A stretch of DNA of 36,809 nt from a virus. The DNA is taken from IMG/VR virus record IMGVR_UViG_3300042289_000474, positions 1-36,809 of that record. One strand, given 5' to 3'. Shown here in pieces: positions 1 to 9,300 of this stretch. The notes under the pieces were generated by a model. That model did not search any database, was not told the DNA's origin, and saw only the letters and a program-made list of their open reading frames with translations. Position 1 is the first letter of the stretch; the number at the start of each line of letters is the position of its first letter. Made by a program: the position numbers and the translations under genes.

Positions 1-2
1 CA

Positions 3-491
3 GCACAGGTCATCGTGAACACCGCGCAAGCGGCGTTCACGCTCACGGGTGGCTTTGGCATCGAACTCACTGGCGCGGCGGCGACGTTCGCTGCCGCCAA
101 CAAGGACGCGCTCGACATCGCGAAGAACGGCGCGTCGCAGGCCGTCGCGGCGACGGGCATGGGCGCGGTGGTCACGGCCACCTACGCCTTCGCGGCGAAC
201 GCGACGGGCGGCAACGTGGACAACCCCTTCGTCCTCACGAACACGCGCTCGGTCAGCGTCATCGACGCCTACATCCTCTCGGGCGGCGCGGGCGGCACGG
301 GCGTGAGCATCCGCACGACTGCCCCGGCGGCGGTCACTGACCCGATGGCCCCCTCGGCGACCGTCAACGGCGTGACCCGCGCCGGGGTCATCGACCCGAC
401 GAACACCTTCGCGGCGGGGGCGACGCTCGTCGTCCGCACGACGAACAACACGCTGGCGGGTCGCTGCCGCGTCACCTTCACGGTGAACTAA
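3..491 (+). CDS. Putative small virion-associated protein (possibly 5'-truncated)
   Basis: An open frame is already in progress at the left edge and ends with TAA at 489-491. A GTG at 15 with a weak AGG upstream could be the start (158 residues), but the frame is open back to base 3, so the gene may begin outside the window. The product is rich in Ala, Thr, Gly and Val, has no charged clusters or transmembrane (TM) segment, and alternates short hydrophobic strands with Thr/Asn, like small beta-rich capsid decoration or fibre proteins. Its ending (Gly-Arg-Cys-Arg-Val-Thr-Phe) resembles the end of the 113-residue protein at 12883-13224 (Gly-Asp-Cys-Ile-Ile-Thr-Phe). The stop overlaps the next ATG by one base (TAATG), so the two are translationally coupled. 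No family is recognised; a structural role is inferred from context. Confidence 0.7.
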   Translation, partial: AQVIVNTAQAAFTLTGGFGIELTGAAATFAAANKDALDIAKNGASQAVAATGMGAVVTATYAFAANATGGNVDNPFVLTNTRSVSVIDAYILSGGAGGTGVSIRTTAPAAVTDPMAPSATVNGVTRAGVIDPTNTFAAGATLVVRTTNNTLAGRCRVTFTVN

Positions 492-1207
492 TGGCGCGCA
501 CCCGCGTCATTCTGCGGCGCAACGGCCAGACGGTCGGTGAGGTGGTGTACGCCTCCGAAGCCGAAGCCGTCGCGAACGCCGCGAAGATGCAGGGTGCATC
601 GTCGGGTCTGGAAGCCCTTCTGGCCCCGGCGTCGAACCGCAAGCCCCGCCGCAACCCGTCCATCGGGCGCAGGACGAAGCACCGGGACACCGTGGCGAAG
701 GCCATCGCCAAGCGTCTGCGGGGCGAGGGCGTCGCGAAGCGCGAAGCCGTGTCGCGTGGCTTCGCCATCGCGACCGCTGCCGAACTGCGGAAGAACCCGA
801 CGCCCATCGACATCGCCTCACTGGACTTTCCGCACTTCAAGAAGACCGTCAAGATCGCGGGCTACTACAACGTCCGCACCGGACGCCGCTTCGCTCGCGT
901 CGTGTCGAAGGACGGGACGTTCGTGACGGACGTTCCCGTAGCCGACGGGGGGAAGGACGGGAGCCGCGCCAAGGGTGCCGACGCGATCAAGCGTCGCGCC
1001 TACGAGCAACTTCGCATCCACATCCAGCCGACGACGTGGAAGCCCAGTGTCCGCGTCAACCCCAGCCGCGCCGGGAACGTTGCGTATGGGGGCACCAGCA
1101 TCCGCATCGCGAACGGCACCTACACGGTGCAGCCGCATGGACCGTCGTTCAGCGGGCCGGATGGCTTCGTCAGCGCGAAGAAGTGGATCGACACTCACGG
1201 GGCGTAG
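491..1207 (+). CDS. Hypothetical basic protein with RRNP motifs
   Basis: A 238-residue protein whose ATG overlaps the preceding TAA. Three parts are visible. The N-terminal ~50 residues contain an Ala/Glu helix. A strongly basic middle part carries Arg-Arg-Asn-Pro near residue 55, a helix-rich stretch of Lys/Arg-Ala repeats, and Arg-Lys-Asn-Pro near residue 103. The C-terminal half has Tyr/Trp-containing strands and a third Asn-Pro (Val-Arg-Val-Asn-Pro-Ser). The x-Asn-Pro motif with preceding basic residues recurs in the neighbouring genes. The basic helical segment could bind DNA. No family is recognised. Clustering with the following module-rich giants suggests a virion or co-delivered protein, which is inference only. 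Confidence 0.75.
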   Translation: MARTRVILRRNGQTVGEVVYASEAEAVANAAKMQGASSGLEALLAPASNRKPRRNPSIGRRTKHRDTVAKAIAKRLRGEGVAKREAVSRGFAIATAAELRKNPTPIDIASLDFPHFKKTVKIAGYYNVRTGRRFARVVSKDGTFVTDVPVADGGKDGSRAKGADAIKRRAYEQLRIHIQPTTWKPSVRVNPSRAGNVAYGGTSIRIANGTYTVQPHGPSFSGPDGFVSAKKWIDTHGA

Positions 1208-1241
1208 GTTCCCCCATCAACCTCTCACGACAGGAGCATCA

Positions 1242-1550
1242 ATGTACGGGTACTACGGAGCGAACTACGACCTCGGTGACTACGAGGGCGACGACATGGG
1301 CGAACTCGACGGCGTCATGGACATGCTGAAGAAGGAAGTCTTCGGCGTCCCCGCGTGGGCACTGGCCCTCGGCGGCGCGGCCCTCCTCGCCTTCACCAAG
1401 CCGGGCAAGCGTCTGCTCGGTGGCCTCGGGATCGGCGGCAAGGCCGCGAAGAAGAACCCCCGTCGTCGGAAGAGCCGTCGGAGCCGCAAGGCCCGCCGCA
1501 ACACCGTGGCGATGAAGATGAACCGCCGCCGTCGTCGTAGCCGCCGCTGA
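1242..1550 (+). CDS. Small membrane protein with acidic head and very basic tail
   Basis: A 102-residue protein. The start at 1242 is chosen because AGGAG (1232-1236) lies just upstream; in-frame translation further back merely shadows the previous gene. The first ~30 residues are Tyr/Gly/Asp rich and acidic. Residues ~36-52 form a short hydrophobic, Ala/Leu-rich possible TM helix. The rest is extremely basic: Lys-Lys-Asn-Pro followed by arginine clusters, ending in a poly-Arg tail. Such tails can bind nucleic acid or be trimmed by proteases. It sits between the basic RRNP protein and the 1578-residue giant and shares the Asn-Pro signature. A minor virion or membrane-apposed DNA-binding protein is possible but unproven. 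Confidence 0.7.
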   Translation: MYGYYGANYDLGDYEGDDMGELDGVMDMLKKEVFGVPAWALALGGAALLAFTKPGKRLLGGLGIGGKAAKKNPRRRKSRRSRKARRNTVAMKMNRRRRRSRR

Positions 1551-1580
1551 ACCATCAGCGGTAGCCCTCGACGGGCTTCC

Positions 1581-1632
1581 ACGGGGTTGTCCCCCCTCGC
1601 GCTTTCGTTAGCGTGGGGAGAGACAACCCCGT
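1581..1632 (+). terminator. Long stem-loop between genes, possible terminator or 5' UTR structure
   Basis: A perfect 11-base inverted repeat, ACGGGGTTGTC (1581-1591) and GACAACCCCGT (1622-1632), encloses a second pairing of CCCC with GGGG and CGC with GCG. Only a short T run (GTTT) follows, so it is not a classical rho-independent terminator. It ends about 20 bases before the ATG of the giant gene and just before its SD (GGAGG), so it could equally protect or regulate that mRNA. Confidence 0.5.
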
Positions 1633-1651
1633 GTCCGTTTGGAGGTAGCCG

Positions 1652-4600
1652 ATGCTCGCTGCCCTTCGCTCTGCCGTCGCCGCCGTTTCGTCCGAACTTG
1701 CGGAGAAGAACGCGGTCATCCGTGTCCTCGCGGAGCATGGGCATCGCCGCCCGCCCAGCGTCGTCCAGCACCGCGACGCCAGCGGCGTCACCCGCGTCTA
1801 CCTGTGGGACGACGCGGGCATCGCCCTCGTCACGGGGCCGTCGCTTGAGGGCACGGTCTACGAGGTTCACGCCGTACCCGCTGACGCGGACCCCACGGCG
1901 TTCGACGTGTTCATCCCGGCGGCGCGTGGCCGCTCGGCGTTCGCCGCTGGCCGCAAGGCCAAGGCACTGGCGAATCCCGCCCCGGCGCGTGCGCCGCTCG
2001 CGCAGGCCCCCCGTCGCGTCGGCGCGCACTCGCCCCCGCAGCCCCCCGTGCGTCAGCCCGCCGTCCTCACGCGGCACAACCCGCCCGACGCCTACGAGGT
2101 CAACCCCGGCCTCCCCGGCGGGAAGCAGACCCTCGGTGACATCGTCCCCTTCGCGGACATCGCCGTCGGCACCATCCTTTTCCGCATCGTGAACGGCAAC
2201 GAGGTTGGCATCGAGCAAGTCACGTCGAAGTCGATGGCTGGCCCCTACGCCAACATGAAGATCAAGAATCTTGCGAAGACGATGAAGATCGGCGGGGGCC
2301 GCGTGCTGATCGCGACGACTGCCGCGCCGACGCAGGGGATGCACGCTGCCGAAGACCTCACGGCGACGACCTTCTACGGGTCGAAGACGAAGCCGACGCA
2401 GGCGTGGGAACTGGCGCACAAGTACCTGCCCATGATCGGCATCGACCCCGCCGCCCAGCCGCTCCTCATGGCCTACGGGTCGGACGAGTTTCGCACGCTG
2501 CCGATGCCCAGCGGGGCCGTCGCGCCCGCTGCACCGTCGAGCGGCACGCCCATCCCTGCCTCGGCGGCGGCGCAGCCCGTCTACGTCGTGTTTGAGCCGG
2601 GCACGGGCATCCTCGTGTCGGGCGGGACGAAGCCCTACAAGGACGCCATCAAGGCGCAGGGCTTCAAGTGGTCGGGGCCGTCCGGCTACCTCACCTACCC
2701 TCCGAACGTGTGGTTCTACCCGCACTCCGACGTGGCGAAGAGCGTCGGCAGTTTCCTCGGCGGGAAGTCGGTGCTGGTCATCGCGGCGAACCTCGCGAGC
2801 GCGCTGAAGGCAGCGGGCGCGACCGTCCAGTTGTCGTCGGCTCTCAACACCGATGCCGTGGCCCCCGTCGCCGCACCCGCCGCAGCGTCGGGCGATCCGT
2901 CGCCTCCCCCGATGTCGCCGCTTCCGGCGGTGGGCATCCCCGTCCAGTTTTCGTCGGATCGCTTCCGTGCGCTGCCGCCGAACCCCGTGTGGGCCGAAGG
3001 TGGCGGCGTGGACGCCATCGCGAAGCGGTTGAAGTTGACCGGGGGCAAGCCCGGCGGCGGGTTGGCGGGCGGCGTCTACACCGATTCGCAGACGGGACTG
3101 ACGTACCTTGCGAAGTTTCCCCCGAACGCGCAGATGGTCGCGAGCGAAGTCCTCGCCGCCCACCTCTACCGTGCCCTCGGCGTCTTCGTGCCCGATATGC
3201 GCCCCGCCGTCGTGGACGGGAAGGCGACGATCCTCTCCCCGTGGATCGCGGGGCTGAAGCCCCTCGCCACGTCGGGGGCGACGTTCGCGGCGAACGTCCC
3301 CCTCATGGAGAAGAAGTGGCTGGCCGCATCGTTCCCCTCGGACGTGTGGCTCGCGGACTACGACGTGGTGGGCCTGTCGTGGGACAACCTGCTGAAGTTG
3401 CCCGACGGGCACTCCGTCCGCATCGACCCCGGCGCGTCGCTCATGTTCCGCGCAGGCGGGCAGTTGAAGTCGCCGCTCCCGACGGTGAACGCCGACGCCG
3501 AACTGGATTCGATGCTCTTCCAGCCCATCAACGACAAGACCCCCGTGGTCTTTGCGCTGGCGAAGGACGACCCCGCGCTCATGGTCCCGATGGCGACGGC
3601 CATCGCGGTCTACATGCAGCAGCCCTACATCGACGCTCTGGCAAACTGGACGGGCTACTCGCTGAAGGCGGGCATCCCCTTTGGCATGACCATCGGGGAC
3701 TACCTCTACAACCGGGCGCAGTCGGTGCTGGAAGCCGTGCTTGCCAAGGCGGGCACCACCGCCCCTGCCCCCGCCGCTGCCCCTGTCTCCACCCCGGCCC
3801 CTGCCCCGGCCCCCACTGTCGCCCCGCTGGCCGTTGCCGAAAGCGTCGCGAAGAAGGTCGCGGCTCTGCTCCCCGGCACGTCGTCGGGCGGCGTCGGGCC
3901 GTTCGTGTGGACGGTGATGAGCAGCGTCGGAACCTACGTCGAACTGGCGATAAAGTACGACTCGCTCGTCGCGACCATCTTCGCGAACGACGGCACCCCG
4001 AAGCAGCAGTTGTCCTACGACATCCCCTCGGGGTCGCTCACATCGTTCATCGTGTCGCGTGCCGCTGACATCGCGAACGCCTTCAAGCCCTACTTGGCGG
4101 GCGCGGCCCCCGCAGCGGCTTCGACGCCGACGCTTCCGGTGCCCACTGCATCGGCGGGCGCGGGCCTTGCCGACGTGTCCAGCATGACGGAGATCGACGC
4201 GCTCCCCGAAGGCTCCATCGTCACGGGGGCTGCGTCCCCCGGCGCGCTGCTCTACGTCCGCGACGCCTCGGGCCTGTGGCGCGAGTTGACGGACGACGGC
4301 GGCTTCATGCCGGGGCTGTTCTCCGATGACGTGTACGACACGCTCGGCGGCGAGGTTCTGCTGGTCTACGAGGGCAACGGCACGGGGCCGGAAGCCGACG
4401 ACGCGATCATGCTCTCGGCCTACTACTCGATGGCGCAGCAGATCCTCTCGGGCAAGAAGCCCGCGCCCGCTGCCGCCCCGGCCCCCGCCCCCGTCGCGGC
4501 CCCGCCTGCGGCTGCGGCTGCGCCGTCCGGTGACCCGCTCTCGTGGCCCGTGCTGGACGGCTTTGAGGCCGGGATGGGGCCGGACTTCACATGGGACGCC

Positions 4601-6388
4601 GTGGGCGGCGTCGCGGCTCTCGTGAAGCGGCTTGAACACGCACCGCTCGGCCCGAAACTGGGATCGTTCTACGGCGGGAAGATGGTCGATCCGCTGACGG
4701 GCGCGGCGTTCTACGTCAAGTTCTTCAAGAACGCCGAACACGCGGACACGGAAGCCCTCGCGTCGCACCTCTACCGGCTGCTCGGGATCAACGCTCCCGA
4801 TGCCCGCGTTGCGGGCGCGCTCTGGTTTGGGGCGAAGGGCAAGGGCTTTCAGCGCGCACTGCTCTCCCCGTGGGAGAGCGGCTACGAGCAGCGCGTCAAC
4901 GGCTCGTTCACCAGCGACGAGAAGGCCGTGCTGCGGTCGCAGTTCCCCGCCGACGTGTGGATGTCCAACTACGACGTGGTCGGGAAGGGTCCGGCCACCA
5001 AGTACGACAACCTGCTGGTGAACCTCGGGTCGCCCGTCGCCGCCGCGTCGCACTTCCTCCGCGTCGATCAAGGGGCCGCGCTCGACTACCGCTCGACGGG
5101 CAGCGCGAAGAAGTCCTCCTCGGAGTGGGATAGCGACGCCGCGAAGACGTGGGGTGGCTTCCTCTCGTCGCAGCACCCGACGATCTTCAAGGTCTTCGAC
5201 GGTGCGACCCCGACGAACGGGGCCGCGATGATCCAGCGCATCGGCAAACTGGTGGGCCACCCGCAGTTTGGGGCGGTCCTCGGCTACGCGAAGCGCGGCG
5301 ACTTGAGCGAGATGCTGAAGGCGCGTGCGGGCTGGCTCGCCGGGATGCTCTCGGCTGAAACGTCCACCGCTGCGCCCGCCGTGTCGATGCCCTCGGCTGG
5401 CCCGACGGCTCTTTACGTCGGCATGAAGGCGGCGGCGACGATGCTGAAGCCGCTGATCAAGCAGGGCAAGTGGTCGCTGCTGAAGAAGGACGACGACACG
5501 CTCTACCTCGCGGGCTTTGGCGACGGGAAGGTCAACAAGATCGACTCGATGGGCTGGAGCGGCGATGTCCTCCTCCTCCCGCCGGGCGGCTACACGGTGC
5601 TGGCAGTCGGCGGCGATCTCGGGAACACGGAACCGAAGGTCTTGCACGCGCAGTACAGTCCCCCAACCATTCCCGCCGCTGCGGCCACGCCTACGTTCAA
5701 GTTTGTCAGCCCAAACGCGGTGGAGGCACTGGCCGAACAGGTGCGGCAGACCGTCGCGTCGAAGGGCTTCGCCACGTCGAAGCCCCCGTCCGTCATCACG
5801 CACTTTGTCGTGACGCTCTACGAGGGCACGGAGGCCCATGCGTTCTCGGTCAAGTTTATCGGGCAGTTTGAGAAGGTGGTGGTCAAGTTGAACCTTGACG
5901 AGATCGGCCTCTTCTCTCCCGACAAGGCTGGGGTCGCAGACGCCATCGCCACCGCGATCCTCGGCGCGCTGCGGCTGAAGATGGCGAACTTTGGGCTGAT
6001 GAAGCAGCCCCCCGGCGCGGCCCCCGTCGCGTCCGCTGGCTCCGTCACGGTGGGGACGATCCTCACGACCGTCGAGCAGATCAAGGCTCTGCCCGTGGGC
6101 AGCGTGATCGCCTACGGGCACAACACTGGCCCGAACACGACGCCCTATGTCTCCCTCTACCGCTGCGTCGATTCCGACGAGTGGATGCTGACGACGTTCA
6201 GCGGCGAGTTGAAGACCGGAACCAACATAACGACCTCGGAGATGGCCCCCAGCACCGAACAGTGGGGGGTTGTCGTACTCCGTGTAGGCGGCGAGGGCGA
6301 TCTGCCCGAAGCGTTCTACGAACATTTGATCGACGTGACGGGCAAGTCGGCCAAGTCGATTCTCTCTTCCTTCCCCCTCGGAGCCTAG
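1652..6388 (+). CDS. Giant modular protein with two kinase-like domains
   Basis: A 1578-residue protein. GGAGGT precedes the ATG at 1652. It reads as globular modules separated by Ala/Pro linkers. Residues ~310-370 hold a small module with a Lys-Pro-Tyr-Lys-Asp...Gly-Phe-Lys-Trp motif. Residues ~446-640 and ~985-1180 are two copies of one domain. Copy 1 has Tyr-Leu-Ala-Lys488, Glu499 in a helix, then DVWLADYDVVG with Asp571, Asn579 and Arg-Ile-Asp592-Pro-Gly. Copy 2 has Tyr-Val-Lys1023, Glu1034, Asp1108, Asn1120 and Arg-Val-Asp1139-Gln-Gly. Lys, Glu, Asp...Asn and Asp-x-Gly in this order are what a HipA, actin-fragmin-kinase or PI3-kinase-like ATP site shows; the fold assignment is inference. 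LPxGS...W modules occur near residues 850 and 1479, and a related one near 170. Co-ejected polyvalent phage proteins have this kind of layout. The role is probably virion-borne or early host takeover. Confidence 0.85.
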   Translation: MLAALRSAVAAVSSELAEKNAVIRVLAEHGHRRPPSVVQHRDASGVTRVYLWDDAGIALVTGPSLEGTVYEVHAVPADADPTAFDVFIPAARGRSAFAAGRKAKALANPAPARAPLAQAPRRVGAHSPPQPPVRQPAVLTRHNPPDAYEVNPGLPGGKQTLGDIVPFADIAVGTILFRIVNGNEVGIEQVTSKSMAGPYANMKIKNLAKTMKIGGGRVLIATTAAPTQGMHAAEDLTATTFYGSKTKPTQAWELAHKYLPMIGIDPAAQPLLMAYGSDEFRTLPMPSGAVAPAAPSSGTPIPASAAAQPVYVVFEPGTGILVSGGTKPYKDAIKAQGFKWSGPSGYLTYPPNVWFYPHSDVAKSVGSFLGGKSVLVIAANLASALKAAGATVQLSSALNTDAVAPVAAPAAASGDPSPPPMSPLPAVGIPVQFSSDRFRALPPNPVWAEGGGVDAIAKRLKLTGGKPGGGLAGGVYTDSQTGLTYLAKFPPNAQMVASEVLAAHLYRALGVFVPDMRPAVVDGKATILSPWIAGLKPLATSGATFAANVPLMEKKWLAASFPSDVWLADYDVVGLSWDNLLKLPDGHSVRIDPGASLMFRAGGQLKSPLPTVNADAELDSMLFQPINDKTPVVFALAKDDPALMVPMATAIAVYMQQPYIDALANWTGYSLKAGIPFGMTIGDYLYNRAQSVLEAVLAKAGTTAPAPAAAPVSTPAPAPAPTVAPLAVAESVAKKVAALLPGTSSGGVGPFVWTVMSSVGTYVELAIKYDSLVATIFANDGTPKQQLSYDIPSGSLTSFIVSRAADIANAFKPYLAGAAPAAASTPTLPVPTASAGAGLADVSSMTEIDALPEGSIVTGAASPGALLYVRDASGLWRELTDDGGFMPGLFSDDVYDTLGGEVLLVYEGNGTGPEADDAIMLSAYYSMAQQILSGKKPAPAAAPAPAPVAAPPAAAAAPSGDPLSWPVLDGFEAGMGPDFTWDAVGGVAALVKRLEHAPLGPKLGSFYGGKMVDPLTGAAFYVKFFKNAEHADTEALASHLYRLLGINAPDARVAGALWFGAKGKGFQRALLSPWESGYEQRVNGSFTSDEKAVLRSQFPADVWMSNYDVVGKGPATKYDNLLVNLGSPVAAASHFLRVDQGAALDYRSTGSAKKSSSEWDSDAAKTWGGFLSSQHPTIFKVFDGATPTNGAAMIQRIGKLVGHPQFGAVLGYAKRGDLSEMLKARAGWLAGMLSAETSTAAPAVSMPSAGPTALYVGMKAAATMLKPLIKQGKWSLLKKDDDTLYLAGFGDGKVNKIDSMGWSGDVLLLPPGGYTVLAVGGDLGNTEPKVLHAQYSPPTIPAAAATPTFKFVSPNAVEALAEQVRQTVASKGFATSKPPSVITHFVVTLYEGTEAHAFSVKFIGQFEKVVVKLNLDEIGLFSPDKAGVADAIATAILGALRLKMANFGLMKQPPGAAPVASAGSVTVGTILTTVEQIKALPVGSVIAYGHNTGPNTTPYVSLYRCVDSDEWMLTTFSGELKTGTNITTSEMAPSTEQWGVVVLRVGGEGDLPEAFYEHLIDVTGKSAKSILSSFPLGA

Positions 6389-6390
6389 CC

Positions 6391-9300
6391 ATGCGTGCTT
6401 CCATGCTGCGCCCCACCCGCCCCGCCCGTCGCAACCCCTACAACGCCGCCGTCGCGCAAGCGTTGCACCAGTGGCTCACGTCGAACGGCCTGCTCGCTCT
6501 CGTCGCTGAAGGGGCTGCGGCCCCCGCGTCGTCCACGCCGCAACACCTGTCCGACGTGTCGCTGCTACCGCATGGAAACTACGGTGCGGGCAGCGGTGCG
6601 CTTCTAGTCGTCACCCTACCAGTAGAGGGGAAGTCGGCGTGGTTCCACTACGACACGAACGAGTGGCGCAAGGTCAACCCCGACGGCTCGATGTCGCCGC
6701 CCTTCTTGACCAACCTCGCGATGCAGATCGCCGTAGACGCGGCGTTCGCGAACGGCGGGAACGTCGTGAACTTCGGGGCCTTCTCCGGCATGGCGCATGT
6801 GCTGCAAGCCGCGCTCGCGCAGGCGGGCATGGGCGTCGTCGCCCCAGCCCCCGCTGCGCCCGCTGCGGCACTGGACGTAAAGACCCTCCCGCACGCGAAC
6901 TACGCGCCCAGCCCCGACAACATGGGCACGCTGCTGCTCATCACGCACCCCAGCGGTGCAACGGAAGCGTGGTATCACTACACCCTCGGGGATTGGTCGG
7001 GAGTAGCGGACAACGGGGGCTACTCGGGGGCCGTGCTGACAGAAGCCGCGATGCAGAGTGCCGTGGACAACGCGCTTGCGAGCGGCGGCACGGTGCAGAA
7101 CCTCGGCCCCGTGTTGTGGAGCAGTTCGTTTCTTACGAAGGCCATCACGAAGGCGATGTCGTCAACGCCTGCTGCGGCCCCCGCCCCCGCCGCCGCGCCC
7201 GCGCCTGCTCCCGCCGCACCCGCCGGGGCCGCGTCCTCGGGGCCGTGGGGCACCGTGCTTCCGAAGACGATGGATTGGTCGGTGATCCCGAACAACTCCG
7301 TGGTTGTCCTGTTCAGCGTAGACGGCGACAAGACGGTGTGGTTCCACTTCTCCAAGAACGATTGGTCGGAGTTGACGGGTGGAACGTACCACTACGTCAC
7401 GTTGAAAGAGGAGAACTTCGCGACCAAGGCGTCGGGGTCTGCCGCTGCCGTGCTTCTCCCCGGCACCTTCAACTGGGACGCCAAGCATGAGGTGGCCCTT
7501 GCGGCCACGAAGGTGCCCCCGCTGGAGAGCCTGTCGGTGTCCGCTCCCCCGGCACCCGCCGCCCCGGCTGCGGAGCCTGTGGGCCTCGACGCCAGCACCC
7601 TCGGCGCGCTGCAAAACCTGCACGACTACATCAAGGGCGACGACGCCAAGATCGGCATGGCAGGCGCGATCCTAAAGCGCATCGTGCCGAAGCCCAACGA
7701 CCTCTTCGCGTCGGCCTACCCCCAAGACTTTGATGGGTACGGCACAAAAATGGGCCGTGCGAAGTTCCTTTCGAAACTGGTCAATCTCGGCATCGCCGTC
7801 CCCTACACGACACTGGCGAGCGGAGAGAAGGCCGTCAAGGCGAGCCAGACGGGCATCCTCGTGGCCGATGCGTGGATGAACAAGGGCTACTCCGACCCCG
7901 CGATGCTCGGGAAGAAGCCGAAGGCGAAGAAGGCTCCCTCGGGAGTCGCGGCTGCGGTTGCCGAAGTCACGACCCCGGTCGCCACGGGTCCGAAGGGCAA
8001 GCAGATCACGTCCATCGCGGACAACCTCGGCGTCCTCGGGCCGCTGATCGTGGAAGCCGCCGCGAAGGTGTCCGGCGTGACCGCAGAAGCGGGCGCGGGC
8101 GGCATCACCATGATGACGAACGATCTGAAGTCCTCGGTGACGCTGGCGAGCGCGACCGTGAACACGGTCACGATGGCGTACTACGAAGACTCGTTCTTCA
8201 AGTCGGAGAAGACGACGACGTTCGCCGTGCCAGACATGGCAGGGATGCTCGCGAGCAGCATCGCGCAGGCGATGGTCTACTTCCTCGTCTACTCGCACGA
8301 GAGCGGCGGGAAGGTCGCCGTCCAGCCCCCGCCCGGTCTGCCCGACCCGCAGGTTGTGGACGATGTCGCGCTCGTCACGGGCGCGCAACTCACGACGGGG
8401 GCGCAGATGTCGGCCCTGCCGCCCGGCTCCGTCACCATCGGCGGGGAGGTGCGCTACTTCGCCTACCCGAACTGGGACACCTACTTCAAGCCCGTGGCTG
8501 ACCCGAAGGTCGCCGCGCAGTCGGGCATCGTGTTCCCGGCTCCGAAGCAGCCGGGGTGGCCCTCCGTGCAGATCGCGCCGACGCTCACGGTCTACTCGGA
8601 ACTGCCCGTCGGCACGCTCCTCCGCACCGACTTCTCGGGCGGCTCGGTCTACGCCGCCCGCGTGGACAGCACCGGCTACCAGAAGGTCGATTCTGGCTCG
8701 GGCACGGTCAACACGTCGTCGTCCAAGCGCGCCCCCTCGCAACTCGTCACCGACGCCGCGAAGAACAAGGCGACGCCGTACATCATCTACTTGGGCAAGG
8801 GGAAGGTCGAGGACGCCCACACCTACAAGGAGTGGATCGAGGGCAAGCGCATCGACAACGCGGAGATCAAGGCGCAGCAGGCGTCCGCACTGGTCGAGAT
8901 GCTGGCCGAAGCCCTCGGCATCGACCCGCGAGTCGCGGCCCTGTTCACGACGAAGGCGTTGCAGGCGATGCTCGCGCAGACGGGCATCCCCTACATGGGC
9001 AGCACCCTTGTCCCGCCCATTACGACGACGGCGCAGTCGCCCCTGCTGAAGAAGAACCCCGCCAGCCTGCTCGGGGGCTTCCGCTCCAACCCCGAACGCT
9101 ACCGCGACACTGTGCGCGCCGTGCTGCGGAACCCGCGCCCGACGCTCCGCGACCTACAGGACGCCGAACTGCTGGAAGCAGCGGGCCTGCCCCTTCACGA
9201 TGCCGTGCCCCGTCGCCGCAACCCCGATGGCGGGCTGGCCCCCGCGACGGACGCGGAGAGCGGCATCATCAAGGCCGTGGCCGATGCGCTGAAGGCCGCG

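Noticed and set aside
1280-6325. A very long open frame on the minus strand opposite the first giant gene
   Set aside because: It is an antisense shadow of high-GC codon use: Arg/Gly/His-rich, low complexity, without recognisable domains or a good SD.
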